From assembly GCF_013839525.1 (NCBI RefSeq), contig NZ_JACDIS010000001.1, forward strand, positions 773,937 through 837,936: a stretch of 64,000 bases of DNA, written 5' to 3'. Origin of the DNA: Chthonobacter rhizosphaerae. GTDB lineage: Bacteria; Pseudomonadota; Alphaproteobacteria; Rhizobiales; Pleomorphomonadaceae. Of the stretch, positions 49,904 to 59,485 are shown in pieces (the first letter of the stretch is position 1; every line of letters begins with the position of its first letter). The notes beneath the pieces were generated by a model, which saw only the letters and a list, made by a program, of their open reading frames with translations, ran no database searches and was not told the DNA's origin. The position numbers and the translations under genes were made by a program.

Positions 49904-50629
49904 TCACGCCTCGTCGGGCTCCACCGCCAGGTGGCTGAGGAGCATGGCGTAGGCGGCGGCGATGTCCCGGCGGTGCAGCCCGGTGGGGGTGATCACCTCG
50001 CGCACCAGGATGCCGTCGATGAGGGCGGACGCCAGCCGGACCACCTGGTGGACATCCACGCGCCGGAACACGCCGGCGATCACGCCCGCCTGGATGATGG
50101 AGCGCAGGATGGTTTCCTCATGCTCGTAGTAGCCGCTGATCACCCGGTCCACGACGGCCGTACGGTCGAGGCTGCTCGCATAGTCCAGGCACATCTTCAG
50201 GAAGCGCTGGACGTTGTCGAACTCGTCCGCGTGCACCTCCGCCCAGAGGGCGAGCGCCCGGTCCGGCGAGATGCCTTCGGCCGTCAGGCCGCGGAAACGC
50301 TCCGCCGCCTGGCCCAGCATGGCGTTGAGGATGGAGAGGAAGAGGTTTTCCTTGCTGGCGTAGTAGTAGTAGATCAGCGCCACGTTGACGTCCGCCGCCG
50401 CGGCGATGTCCTTGACGGTGACGGAGCCGTAGTTGCGCGAAGCGATCAGGCGCAGCGCGGCGTCGAGGATGACGGCGGCGCTCGACGCGGCGACGGGATC
50501 GCCGGCGTCGCCCGGCGGCCTGGGCTTGCGGCCGCGCGGCCGCCGTCCGACCGCCGCGTCCCCTTCGCCGGCCTCCGGGTCCGGCCCGACCAGCCGCCGC
50601 GCGGTCTGGCCGCGCGCACTGTCCGCCAT
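49904..50629 (-). CDS. TetR/AcrR-family regulator of the second ABC cluster
   Basis: The 241-residue protein has an N-terminal basic, Pro-rich tail of about 48 residues (GRRPRGRKPRPPGD) and then a TetR HTH (ILDAALRLIASRNYGSVTVKDIAAAADVNVALIYYYYASKE). The rest is a helical ligand domain. It lies inside the ABC operon, so it may respond to the transported compound. No shared palindrome like that of the carbohydrate locus was found here. Confidence 0.88.
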   Translation of the reverse strand: MADSARGQTARRLVGPDPEAGEGDAAVGRRPRGRKPRPPGDAGDPVAASSAAVILDAALRLIASRNYGSVTVKDIAAAADVNVALIYYYYASKENLFLSILNAMLGQAAERFRGLTAEGISPDRALALWAEVHADEFDNVQRFLKMCLDYASSLDRTAVVDRVISGYYEHEETILRSIIQAGVIAGVFRRVDVHQVVRLASALIDGILVREVITPTGLHRRDIAAAYAMLLSHLAVEPDEA

Positions 50630-50722
50630 GGCCGGTCCTTTCGTTCTGCCAGGTTCGCCCCGCCGCCCCAGTCCTCGCGACCGGCCGCCGAGGTCGGCCC
50701 GGCGCCAGGCAGAACGCCGCGC

Positions 50723-51547
50723 TCAGGTCTGGTTCTGGTTCGCCCAGGGATAGTAGTAGGCGCCGAGGCGCTTCAGTCCATAGTCGGTGATGAAGGCCAG
50801 CAGGGTGATCCAGGCCACGTAGGTCAGGATGATGTCCATGGCCATGTAGCGACGGACCAGGAACAGGCGGTAGCCGAGGCCGCTGTCGGAGGCGATCGCT
50901 TCGGCCGAGATAAGGAAGAGCCAACCGGCCCCGAGCGACAGGCGGAGCGAGTCGAGGAGGCGCGGCATCACCTGGGGCACCACCACATGGACGATCATGT
51001 GCCAGGTAGAGGCCCCGAGGGTCTGGGCCTTCACGATCTGCTCGCGCGGGATCTGGGTTACCTGCAGCGCCACGTCGCGGACGAGGAAGGGCGCGATGCC
51101 GATCACGATCAGCACCACCTTCGACACCTCGCCGAGGCCGAACACGATGAAGAGGATGGGCAGGATGGCGAGCGGCGGGATCAGCGACAAGATCGCCAGG
51201 ATGGGCGAGAAGGCCGCGCGCAGGTGCGGGATGAAGCCCACCAGGACCCCGAGCACCAGCCCGATCGTGGTGGCGACGCTCATGCTGGCGAGGAGCCGGC
51301 CGAAGCTCACCACCGTGTCGGACCAGAGCAGGATCTGGCCGGTGGCCAGATCGACCTTGGCACCCATCAGGACGGCCGCGTCCCACATCTGGGACAGGCC
51401 GGGCATCAGCTTGTCGCGCGGATTGGCGGCCAGGCGCTCGGCGGAGGCCGCGAAATAGGCAGCCAGCATCAGGGCGATCGGGATCGTCCCCGCCACGATC
51501 GCGCCGCCGCGGCTCGGATGATAGTTGATGATGCGTCTCATGATCAC
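50723..51547 (-). CDS. ABC transporter permease (nitrate/sulfonate/taurine type)
   Basis: The 274-residue inner-membrane protein has about six membrane segments. The EAA-type loop is QTLGASTWHMIVHVVVPQVMP. It matches the SsuC/TauC class, in which one permease gene forms a homodimer. Between LLM monooxygenase and TetR genes with short gaps, it is presumably part of the same transcript. Confidence 0.92.
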   Translation of the reverse strand: MIMRRIINYHPSRGGAIVAGTIPIALMLAAYFAASAERLAANPRDKLMPGLSQMWDAAVLMGAKVDLATGQILLWSDTVVSFGRLLASMSVATTIGLVLGVLVGFIPHLRAAFSPILAILSLIPPLAILPILFIVFGLGEVSKVVLIVIGIAPFLVRDVALQVTQIPREQIVKAQTLGASTWHMIVHVVVPQVMPRLLDSLRLSLGAGWLFLISAEAIASDSGLGYRLFLVRRYMAMDIILTYVAWITLLAFITDYGLKRLGAYYYPWANQNQT

Positions 51548-51641
51548 CTCCCTCGGGCCGGCGCCGCCGTCCGAAGACGGCGGACCGGCCCCGTCGCCGG
51601 ATGCCGGGCGGCCCGGCCGGCCGCGGCCGGGACCTGATTGA

Positions 51642-52943
51642 TCAGAACTCCTTCAGGGTGTCGCGGAGGGTGGACTTGGTGTAGGCCGTGCGGGTCACGC
51701 CGCGGCGCTGCAGGGCCGGGACGAGGCCTTCGCACACCTCGTTGATGTACTGGCGGCTCACCCGCTGGAAGGGCGAGGTGATCAGGAAGCCGTCGCCGCC
51801 CACCTGCTCCATCACGTCGGCCATGCGGTCGGCCACGGTCTCCGGCGTGCCGACCACGCCCTCCAGGCCCCAGGTGGCGTTCTCCACCGTGAGCTGGCGC
51901 AGGGTCTTGCCGCTGCCCCACTGGGCGAAGGCGTTGAGCGAACCCTGCTCCCCGTTGGTGGTGAGCGGCGGCAGTTCCTTGTCGAGATCGAACTGCGAGA
52001 AGTCGATGTCGGTCACCGAGGCGATCACGGACAGCGTCTTGGCGATATAGGAGGGCGAGCCCACGTAGCGGTCGAACTTGGCCTTGGCTTCCGCGTCCGT
52101 CTCGCCGAGGATCGGCTGGACGATGAAGAAGACCTTCACCTCGTCCGGATCCCGGCCGGCCGCCGCCGCGCGCTTGCGGATGTCGTCCCGGTATTCCTTC
52201 ATGGCCTCCACGCCGCTGGCCGCCGCGATGATGCTGTCCGCCGTCTCGGCGGCGAACTGGCGGCCGCGGGGCGAACCGCCGGCCTGCACGAAGGCCGGGC
52301 GTCCCTGCACCGGCGGGACGCAGTTGAGCGGCCCGCGCGACTTGAAGAACTTGCCCTCGAAATTGATCGGCTTGACCTTGGTGAAGTCCGCGTAGGTGTC
52401 GGTCTCCCGGTCCAGCACCACGGCCCCCGGCTCCCAGCTTCCCCACAGGGCCTTCACGAGCTGCACGTACTCGTCGGCCATGTCGTAGCGCTGCTGGCGG
52501 GGCGGCAGTTCGTCCATGCCGAAATTCTGGGCCGCGTGGTTCTCGCCGCTGGTCACGATGTTCCAGCCGAACCGGCCCTCGGCGATGTTGTCGAGGGTGG
52601 CGCAGAGGCGCGCCAGCATGAAGGGCGGATAGGCCATGGTGGAGAGCGTCGCCACCACGCCCATCTTCGACGTCTGCGACGCGATGAGGGCGGCGAGCGG
52701 CGCCGGATCCCCCTTCGGCCCCATCAGGGCGTACTTGAGGTAGGCCTCCATGGAGCCGCCGTAGGCGTCCGAGATCATCAGCGTGTCTTCGATCATGATG
52801 TAGTCGAAGCAGGCCCGCTCCATCGCCTTGGCCATGTCCACGTAGAACTGGCCGTTCCACGGCTTGCCGCCGGAGGCGAACGGCGCGTTCCACTCGTCGA
52901 CGGAAAAGTTCATGAACCAGGCGAGGTGAAACGGCTTGGCCAT
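51642..52943 (-). CDS. LLM-class FMN-dependent monooxygenase (NtaA/SnaA/DszA group)
   Basis: The 433-residue flavoprotein belongs to the bacterial-luciferase-like monooxygenases that work with a separate flavin reductase. NIVTSGENHAAQNFG and GRPAFVQAGGSPRGRQFAA are typical of the NtaA group, which oxidises chelators, sulfur heterocycles and other C-N or C-S compounds. Associated with a sulfonate/taurine-type importer, it may attack the imported compound. The substrate is unknown. No flavin reductase gene is seen in the window. Confidence 0.9.
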   Translation of the reverse strand: MAKPFHLAWFMNFSVDEWNAPFASGGKPWNGQFYVDMAKAMERACFDYIMIEDTLMISDAYGGSMEAYLKYALMGPKGDPAPLAALIASQTSKMGVVATLSTMAYPPFMLARLCATLDNIAEGRFGWNIVTSGENHAAQNFGMDELPPRQQRYDMADEYVQLVKALWGSWEPGAVVLDRETDTYADFTKVKPINFEGKFFKSRGPLNCVPPVQGRPAFVQAGGSPRGRQFAAETADSIIAAASGVEAMKEYRDDIRKRAAAAGRDPDEVKVFFIVQPILGETDAEAKAKFDRYVGSPSYIAKTLSVIASVTDIDFSQFDLDKELPPLTTNGEQGSLNAFAQWGSGKTLRQLTVENATWGLEGVVGTPETVADRMADVMEQVGGDGFLITSPFQRVSRQYINEVCEGLVPALQRRGVTRTAYTKSTLRDTLKEF

Positions 52944-53100
52944 GGCGGGCTCCTATGGAATGGACGTGTCGTGAGGTCGTGTCGGGCAGGACGGGCCGGG
53001 CCCGGCCGTCGATCGGCTGCACCGGGCGGGCTCGGCGTGCGGGATGAGGGGAGGGCGCGGGCGGGACCGCGGGGTCTACGCCGCGCCGGTCACCGGGGCG

Positions 53101-54177
53101 TCAGAGCGCGCCGTCCATCGCCATCTTGGTGAAGGTCGGGTCGATGTGAAGCATCACGTTGGCGTCGTCGCCGAGGACGGTTCCGTCGGCGAACCTCGTT
53201 CCGACGATGTCGTCGAGCGTGCGGGCGCTCTGGCCGAAGAGGCCGTTCTCGAACGCGAAGTCGCGGATGTAGGTGAAGGTTTCGGTGAGCTTCTTCTCGG
53301 TCAGCGACGTGTAGGCTTCCGCCGGGGTCAGGAACTGGGTCGTGGACAGCTGATCCTCGAGCCCGGCGATGTCGGTCTGTAGCGCGCTCGCCATGAAGGC
53401 CTTCACCTCCGGGGCGCGCGCCGGGTCCTTCAGGGCCTCCATGGTCTCGTACCAGGCGCCGGTCAGGGCCTTGGCGAACTCGGGCGACGCCTTCAGGGTC
53501 TCCGTCCTGGCGATCATCAGGTCCATGACCTCCTGCGGGATGGACGAGGAATCGAAGATCTCGGTGGAGGACGGGACACCCGCCATCATGGGGCCGGAGG
53601 CCGGCTTGTAGGTCACGATGTGCTCGATCTCCGGACGCGCCACATAGGCGGCCGCCTGATCCGCGTCGGACAGGTTCGTGGTGGTCACCGCGTTGGGAGG
53701 CATGCCGTTCATGGCCAGCGCGCGTTGCAGCACATAGTGCGAGATGGTGAACTGCATGACCCAGACCGTGCCGCCGGCCAGATCCTTCATGGTCTTGGCG
53801 GTCTTGGAGATGATCTGGTCGTTCCCGTCCGAGAAGTCCGTGATGAGGAAGATGGACGTCTCTGTGCCGCCGGCCGCCGGCATCGTCAGGGCGTCGAGGC
53901 TGGTGGTCGCGAAGGCGTCGATCTCGCCGGCGGTGAACTGCGTCATGCCGCCCACGTAGTCGTTGGCGATCATCACGTCGATCGTGATGCCGTACTTGTC
54001 GGCCCACTTCTTCAGGACGCCGGACTGGTGCATCCAGCGCAGCGGCTCGAAGCCGATGTAGGTGGCGAACGCGACCTTGAACTCCTTCTGCTGTGCCTGG
54101 ACCGGCGAGGCGATCAGGGTGGACAGGACCATGGATGCGACCGCGGCGGCAGTCGTTACTCGAGTAAACAGTCCCAT
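53101..54177 (-). CDS. ABC transporter substrate-binding protein (NMT1/THI5-like)
   Basis: The 358-residue exported protein has a signal peptide (TAAAVASMVLSTLIASPVQA). The mature part reads FKVAFATYIGFEPLRWMHQS, then GITIDVMIANDYVGGMTQFT and ATTSLDALTMPAAGGT. This wording is close to binding proteins of ABC systems linked to urea carboxylase and guanidine-type compounds. The ligand is not proved. AGGAG stands six bases before the chosen ATG; a further open stretch upstream is not coding-like. It is the first gene of the leftward operon. Confidence 0.88.
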   Translation of the reverse strand: MGLFTRVTTAAAVASMVLSTLIASPVQAQQKEFKVAFATYIGFEPLRWMHQSGVLKKWADKYGITIDVMIANDYVGGMTQFTAGEIDAFATTSLDALTMPAAGGTETSIFLITDFSDGNDQIISKTAKTMKDLAGGTVWVMQFTISHYVLQRALAMNGMPPNAVTTTNLSDADQAAAYVARPEIEHIVTYKPASGPMMAGVPSSTEIFDSSSIPQEVMDLMIARTETLKASPEFAKALTGAWYETMEALKDPARAPEVKAFMASALQTDIAGLEDQLSTTQFLTPAEAYTSLTEKKLTETFTYIRDFAFENGLFGQSARTLDDIVGTRFADGTVLGDDANVMLHIDPTFTKMAMDGAL

Positions 54178-54280
54178 TTCAGTCTCCTGAAAAGAAGGCC
54201 GGCAGGTCGCTTCAGATATGATCGTGGTCCAGCCACGCCCGATACTGACGGTTCGAGTCCGGATGACCACGCATTTATTA

Positions 54281-54300
54281 AGCCCGCGCTTAGGCGGGCT
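54281..54300 (-). terminator. Leader hairpin followed by TTAATAAA
   Basis: Read leftward, AGCCCGC-CTAAGC-GCGGGCT is a perfect 7-bp stem followed by TTAATAAA. It lies about 100 bases before the binding-protein gene and could attenuate its transcript. The U tract is imperfect. Confidence 0.4.
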
Positions 54301-54314
54301 CGCAACCGGAAACT

Positions 54315-54348
54315 CCGACTTTCGGTCCACTTGGACGAAAAAAGTCGG
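54315..54348 (-). promoter_or_regulatory. Second leader hairpin
   Basis: Outer arms CCGACTTT and AAAGTCGG pair perfectly, and inside them GTCCA-CT-TGGAC pairs again. The composite stem lies 15 nt upstream of the terminator-like hairpin in the same leader. It may be a regulatory RNA element; no known riboswitch class is recognised. Confidence 0.35.
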
Positions 54349-54738
54349 AAACTGCCAAGTAATCATTCAGATGCAAACACTATAGGCAGGCAGAGCTTCG
54401 GATTTGACCCGGCTCCAGTTGGCCACAAGTCTCGGAACTTGGACGGTGTCCGGAGATGGCGAGGCGGGGATGCGGTTTCGCCGAGTGTTGTCCGCCGGGA
54501 TACGCGCCGGGTTCCGCTCCTGAACGTAATGAGCGAAAACTTTCCGTCGGGGAACGACCTGCCTGGCCCGAACAGGCCTGTTCTCCTTCGCCCGTGATCC
54601 GCATATCGGCCGAAACGAATACCGGTTCGGATATCGATAACGAATTTTTGCGACCGAGGCTTGTCGAATTACTATGGCCTGCTGTATTGCTGATCGAAGC
54701 AGGTGCTTCGCCATCAATATAGCAATGGAAACGACGAA

Positions 54739-55197
54739 ATGACTGATGAGACCGACTCGGTATCGATCGCCCTGGCCGCCGACATCGTGGCCGCTTATGT
54801 CAGCAACAATTCGGTCCCCGTGTCCGAGCTGACCGGGCTCATCGGCAGCGTTTATCAGGCTTTGTCGAAGGCGGGCCGCAAGGAAGTGGAGCCGGAGCCT
54901 CAGCCGCTGTCTCCGGCCGTGTCGATCAAGAAGTCCGTCACGCCGGATTACATCGTCTGCCTCGAGGACGGCAAAAAGTTCAAATCGCTGAAGCGGCACC
55001 TGCGCACGCACTACAATCTGTCGCCGGACGAATACCGGGCCAAGTGGAACCTCCCGGCCGACTATCCGATGGTGGCGCCGAACTATGCGGCCGCCCGGTC
55101 GGAGCTCGCCAAGAGCATGGGCCTCGGCCAGCAGCGCAAGCGCGCTCCGGAGCCCAAGCCCGCGACCACCCGCGGCCGCAAGAAGACGGCCGCCTGA
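54739..55197 (+). CDS. mucR: MucR/Ros-family zinc-finger regulator
   Basis: This 152-residue regulator belongs to the MucR/Ros family typical of Hyphomicrobiales, which controls exopolysaccharide, motility and cell-cycle genes and behaves as an H-NS-like silencer. The N-terminus makes oligomers. The zinc finger has C74, D77 ([11 protein letters not shown]) and H87, H91 ([10 protein letters not shown]), then [20 protein letters not shown]. The start after GGAAACGACGAA is chosen; upstream in-frame GTG is less likely. The basic tail ends [10 protein letters not shown]. The gene is probably autoregulated from its AT-rich upstream region. Confidence 0.95.
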   Translation: MTDETDSVSIALAADIVAAYVSNNSVPVSELTGLIGSVYQALSKAGRKEVEPEPQPLSPAVSIKKSVTPDYIVCLEDGKKFKSLKRHLRTHYNLSPDEYRAKWNLPADYPMVAPNYAAARSELAKSMGLGQQRKRAPEPKPATTRGRKKTAA

Positions 55198-55228
55198 CCA
55201 GGCGCGCCCGAAAGCCTCAGGGACACCA

Positions 55229-55263
55229 GAACGGCGGCGGGCCTTCCGGGTCCGCCGCCGTTC
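55229..55263 (+). terminator. Strong hairpin terminator after mucR
   Basis: GAACGGCGGCGG and CCGCCGCCGTTC form a perfect 12-bp stem with an 11-nt loop, 32 bases past the mucR stop. A T-rich start (TTC) but no long T run follows. The rest of the gap to the amidase gene holds short degenerate CGCCC-GTCTCGT repeats only. Confidence 0.75.
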
Positions 55264-55491
55264 GCGTTCCGGGCGGTAGCAAAGGCCGGGCAGCCAGTTC
55301 TCTTTCGCCCAGTCTCGTTCCGCCCGGTCTCGTCGCGAGCGGTCTGGTCGCGAAGGATCTCCGGGCGCGATCGGCCGGGCCGATCCGCGGACGGCGGGTC
55401 GGATCCGGTTTCCGGTCCCGGCCCGAACGTTGCTAAGCTGCCGACCGCATCGGCGCAGGCATGACAGGCGCCGCCCATCCGGAGTGAGCCC

Positions 55492-56922
55492 ATGACCGCG
55501 TCCGTCGACATCGCCTATCTGTCCGGGATCGAGGCCCTGACCCGCTTCAAGGCCGGCGACCTTTCGCCGGTCGATCTCCTGGACGCGGTGATCGCCCGGG
55601 CGGAGGCGACGGAGCCGGCGGCCAACGCCATCGCGGATCGCTTCTACGACCGCGCCCGCGACGCTGCGAAGGCGGCCGAGGCGCGCTACCGTGCGGGCGC
55701 GCCCGCCGGTCCGCTCGACGGCCTGCCGCTCGCCGTCAAGGAGGCGGACAAGCTCGCCGGCACCCGCCGGCCGAACGGCTCCCTTCTGCACACCGACCGG
55801 ATCGACCGGGAGAGCGCCCCCGTGGTGCAGCGCCTCCTCGACGCGGGCGCCATCCCGCACATGAAGACGACCGTGCCGGAGTTCTGCATCCTTGGCGCCA
55901 CCCACTCGCGCCTCTATGGCGTGACCCGGAACCCCTGGAATCCCGCGTTCGGCCCCGGCGGCTCGTCGGGCGGCTCCGGCGTGGTGCTCGCCACGGGAGG
56001 GACGACGCTGGCGACCGGGTCCGACATCGGCGGCTCCATCCGGATCCCGGCGTCCGCCTGCGGGGTGGTCGGCTACAAGGCGCCCTACGGCCGCAATCCG
56101 AGCCCGCGCGGCTCCAACCTCGACACCTACGGGCATTATGGCGTCATGGCCCGGACCGTCGGGGACGCGGCCCTGATGCAGAACGTGGTCTCCGGCCGGC
56201 ACCCGGAGGACATCGCCACCGTGGCGGAGAAGGTGGTGGTCCCCACGGTGGCGCCGGAGAGCCTGAAAGGCCGCCGGATCGCCTATTCGATCGATCTCGG
56301 CGCCTATGAGGTGGACGAAGGGGTCCGGCGGGCGACGCTCGACGCGCTCACCGTCATGCGGGATCTCGGCGCCACCCTGGAGGAGGTCGACCTCGGCTGG
56401 TCGACGGACATCATCCGGGCGGCCGAGATGCACTTCGCCCATGGCTGGGGCAACACCATGGCGGCCAATCTCGATCGCGACCGGTCGCTGATGACCGACT
56501 ACGCGATCGACTACGTGGAAACCGCCCTCAAGGCGACCGTTGCGGATTTTCATGCCTCGCGCCGGATCGAGATCGCCATGTACGCGACCTTCGGACCGCT
56601 GATGGAGCGGTTCGACGCCTTCGTGTGCCCCACCCTGTCGGTTCCGAGCGTGCCCGCCGAGTTCGTGCCGGGGCGCACCCCCATCGAGGTGAACGGCCGG
56701 TCCAGGATGGTGACCGACGACGAATGGGGGATGACGTCGCCGTTCAACACCCTGAGCCGCTGCCCGGTGCTGGCGGTGCCGAGCGGCTTCCATCCGAACG
56801 GGGTGCCGACCGGGATCCAGATCGTCGGACGGACCTTCGACGACGGTTCGGTGTTCGAGGTGGGCCTCGCCTTCGAAGCCGCCGCCCCGTGGCTGCAGCC
56901 GGGGCGCCGTCCGCTCGTCTGA
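55492..56922 (+). CDS. Amidase-signature hydrolase
   Basis: The 476-residue enzyme has the Ser-cisSer-Lys triad of the amidase signature family: K83 (PLAVKEADKL), S158 (GPGGSSGGSG) and S182 (DIGGSIRIPAS). Family members cleave amides, carbamates and allophanate. The substrate is unknown. The C-terminal region matches the AtzF/GatA-like short form without extra domains. GGAGTGAG precedes the ATG. It lies near the C-N-compound-like ABC system but in the opposite direction, so a link is only suggestive. Confidence 0.92.
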   Translation: MTASVDIAYLSGIEALTRFKAGDLSPVDLLDAVIARAEATEPAANAIADRFYDRARDAAKAAEARYRAGAPAGPLDGLPLAVKEADKLAGTRRPNGSLLHTDRIDRESAPVVQRLLDAGAIPHMKTTVPEFCILGATHSRLYGVTRNPWNPAFGPGGSSGGSGVVLATGGTTLATGSDIGGSIRIPASACGVVGYKAPYGRNPSPRGSNLDTYGHYGVMARTVGDAALMQNVVSGRHPEDIATVAEKVVVPTVAPESLKGRRIAYSIDLGAYEVDEGVRRATLDALTVMRDLGATLEEVDLGWSTDIIRAAEMHFAHGWGNTMAANLDRDRSLMTDYAIDYVETALKATVADFHASRRIEIAMYATFGPLMERFDAFVCPTLSVPSVPAEFVPGRTPIEVNGRSRMVTDDEWGMTSPFNTLSRCPVLAVPSGFHPNGVPTGIQIVGRTFDDGSVFEVGLAFEAAAPWLQPGRRPLV

Positions 56923-57028
56923 GACCCCTCGATCCGACGGATGCCGGGCGGGCATCCGGCTGCGGAGGCCCGATGGCGGCTCCCCGGAGCCGCCCCCCTT
57001 TGGAGCCGCCCCCATCACGGAGCCGCCC

Positions 57029-59314
57029 ATGACCGAGACCGAGTTCCTGGACGATCTCCTCGCCCGCATGACCCTTGCGGAGAAGATCGGCCAGCTGAAC
57101 CTGGTCACGCCCGGCGGCGACACCGCGACCGGCGCCGTGGTGAACACGGGCGTGGCCGACAAGGTGCGGGCGGGCCGGATCGGCAGCGTCTTCGGGGTGA
57201 AGTCCCTGGCCGCCGTGCGCGGCTTCCAGGACCTGGCGCTGCAGTCTCGCCTCCGGATCCCGCTCATGTTCGCCGAGGACGTGATCCACGGCCACCGGAC
57301 CATCTTCCCCCTGCCGATCGCGCTGGCGGCCGCGTTCGACCCGGCCCTCGTCCGGCGCACGGCCCGGGTCGCGGCGGACGAGGCGAGCGCCTGCGGCATC
57401 GACCAGGTCTACGCCCCCATGGTGGACGTGTGCCGGGACCCGCGTTGGGGCCGGATCGCCGAAAGCCCGGGCGAGGATCCCTATCTGGCGTCGCGCTACG
57501 CGGCCGCCATGGTGGAGGGCCTGCAAGGGGAGGGGATCGACCGGCCGGATTCCGTGATGGCGTGCCTGAAGCACTTCGTCGCCTACGGGGCGCCGCTCGG
57601 CGGGCGCGACTACGCGGGCGCCGACATGAGCCCCGCGCGTCTCCACGACGTCTACCTGCCGCCGTTCCGGGCCGGCCTCGCCGCGGGCGCCGGCAGCGTG
57701 ATGGCCGGCTTCAACACCCTCAACGGGGTCCCGATGCATGCCCACCGGCGGCTCCTCGCGGGCCTCCTGCGGGAGCGGCTCCGCTTCGACGGGCTGGTGG
57801 TCGCCGACTATACGGGGGTGGCGGAACTCATGGCCCACCGGGTGGCCGAGACCGGCGCCGACGCGGCCCGGACCGCGCTGGAGGCCGGGGTGGACCTCGA
57901 CATGGTGTCCGAACTCTTCGTCGCGACGCTCGCAGCCGAGGTGCGGGCGGGCCGCGTCGCCGAAGCGGACGTGGACGGGGCCTGCCGACGGGTTCTTGCC
58001 GCCAAATGGCGGCTGGGGCTGTTCGCCGATCCGTTCCGGCGGATCGACCGCGCCCCGGCCGGCGACCGCCTTCTCACCCGCGCCAACCGTCGGCTCGCCC
58101 GGAAGGCCGTGGCCGAGACCTGCGTGCTCCTGAAGAACGCCGGCCCGGTGCTGCCGTTGAGCGGGCGCGGCGTGCTGGCGCTCGTCGGCCCGCTCGCGGA
58201 CGACCGGGTCAACATGAGCGGCACCTGGGCGGTGAACAACCGTCCCGCCGACGTGGTGCCGATCCGCGCCGGCCTCGCGGCCGTGGCCGGACCCGGCCTC
58301 GCCATCCGCCACGCCAAGGGCTGCAACATCGTGGACGACCCGGTGCTCGCCGCCCGGCTCAACGTGCACGACGGCCACGAGAAGTCCGTCACCATCGACG
58401 ACCGGACGCCGGAGCGGATGATCGAGGAGGCGGTCGCGGTCGCCCGCGGCGCGGACGTGGTGGTGGCGGTCGTCGGCGAAGCCAAGGAGTATTCCGGCGA
58501 ATCCTCCTCGCGCGTGGACCTTCGCCTGCCTGCCGGCCAGCGGCGCTTGCTCGAAGCCCTCCGCGCCGCCGGACCACCCCTCGTGGTCGTGGTCATGACA
58601 GGCCGGCCGTTGATCCTCCACGAGGAGGCGGCCCTGGCCGACGCCCTGATGATCGCCTGGTTTCCAGGCACCGAAGCCGGCCATGGCCTCGCCGACGTGC
58701 TCATCGGCGAGGCCGAGCCCTCCGGCCGCCTGCCCGTGTCGCTGCCCTTTCACGAGGGCCAGATCCCGGTCGCCTATGCGGAGCCGCCCACCGGGCGGCC
58801 GTTCAGGGGGCGGTTCGAGAAGTTCCGCACCGGCTACGTGGACATGCCCGACGGTTTCAGCCATGACGGCGGCGTCCATCCGTTCGGCTTCGGCCTGTCC
58901 TACACCCGGTTCGCCTACGGGACCGTCCGCACGGACCGACTGTCGGTGTCTCCCGGCGGTCGCCTTCGCGTCGAGGTGCCCCTCCGCAACGTGGGGTCCC
59001 GCACGGGCTCGGACGTCGTGCAGCTCTACGTGCAAGCGCCCGCCGGGCCGGTGAGCCGGCCCGTGCTGGAGCTGAAGCGCTTCGCCAAGGTGACGCTGCG
59101 CCCCGAGGAGGAGCGGTTGGTGGTTTTCGAGCTGACCGAGGACGATCTCGCAGCGTCGACGGCGGAGACCATCGAGGATACCGGCCGCCGGGCCCAGTCC
59201 GGCCTGTGGCGGATCTATGTCGGGCCGAACGCCCGGGCTCTCGACAGCGTCACGGTGGACTGGCGCACCGGACCCGCTCCGGCGCTCCCGGCCGACGCGC
59301 CCGGGCGCTCGTAA
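57029..59314 (+). CDS. bglX: GH3 beta-glucosidase
   Basis: The 761-residue enzyme has the layout of BglX-type glycoside hydrolase family 3: an N-terminal barrel (KIGQLNLVTPGGD, MFAEDVIHGHRTIFPLP, KHFVAYGAPLGGRDY), nucleophile D260 in LVVADYTGV, the alpha/beta sandwich with TCVLLKNAGPVLPL and VAVVGEAKEYSGE (acid/base region), and a C-terminal fibronectin-III-like domain. No signal peptide is visible, so it is probably cytosolic, unlike E. coli BglX. It releases beta-linked glucose from oligosaccharides. It may feed the carbohydrate pathway upstream. Confidence 0.94.
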   Translation: MTETEFLDDLLARMTLAEKIGQLNLVTPGGDTATGAVVNTGVADKVRAGRIGSVFGVKSLAAVRGFQDLALQSRLRIPLMFAEDVIHGHRTIFPLPIALAAAFDPALVRRTARVAADEASACGIDQVYAPMVDVCRDPRWGRIAESPGEDPYLASRYAAAMVEGLQGEGIDRPDSVMACLKHFVAYGAPLGGRDYAGADMSPARLHDVYLPPFRAGLAAGAGSVMAGFNTLNGVPMHAHRRLLAGLLRERLRFDGLVVADYTGVAELMAHRVAETGADAARTALEAGVDLDMVSELFVATLAAEVRAGRVAEADVDGACRRVLAAKWRLGLFADPFRRIDRAPAGDRLLTRANRRLARKAVAETCVLLKNAGPVLPLSGRGVLALVGPLADDRVNMSGTWAVNNRPADVVPIRAGLAAVAGPGLAIRHAKGCNIVDDPVLAARLNVHDGHEKSVTIDDRTPERMIEEAVAVARGADVVVAVVGEAKEYSGESSSRVDLRLPAGQRRLLEALRAAGPPLVVVVMTGRPLILHEEAALADALMIAWFPGTEAGHGLADVLIGEAEPSGRLPVSLPFHEGQIPVAYAEPPTGRPFRGRFEKFRTGYVDMPDGFSHDGGVHPFGFGLSYTRFAYGTVRTDRLSVSPGGRLRVEVPLRNVGSRTGSDVVQLYVQAPAGPVSRPVLELKRFAKVTLRPEEERLVVFELTEDDLAASTAETIEDTGRRAQSGLWRIYVGPNARALDSVTVDWRTGPAPALPADAPGRS

Positions 59315-59485
59315 CGCCCGCACCTTTCCTCCGCCCCGCGCGTCACCCGAGCGAAGCTCGTGCGCGATCTGTGCGTTTCCTCACATATGTCCCGGCCCGG
59401 CGCTCCCATTCTGCGGGTCTTCACCGCTCCGAGGGAGCCCGGCGCGCCGCCAGCCGGCGCGTCGCCAGCAAGGGACCGCTCACCC

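Larger units (their letters stand above)
54178..54738. other. Divergent control region of the second ABC operon and mucR
   Basis: The 561-bp gap is clearly richer in A and T than the genes on both sides. On the ABC side it holds two hairpins (54281-54300 and 54315-54348), described separately. On the mucR side, an AT-rich stretch with TTGTCGAATTACTATGGC and short TATA-like words probably holds the mucR promoter. No gene is seen. Confidence 0.6.

Noticed and set aside
54178..54360. Guanidine (ykkC) or TPP riboswitch in front of the ABC operon
   Set aside because: The binding protein type made it attractive, but the conserved core words of those riboswitches are not present.
54367..57399. Leftward frame of 1010 codons across mucR, amidase and GH3 genes
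   Set aside because: It crosses the obvious promoter and terminator signals of real rightward genes and reads as Arg/Gly/Asp-rich noise.
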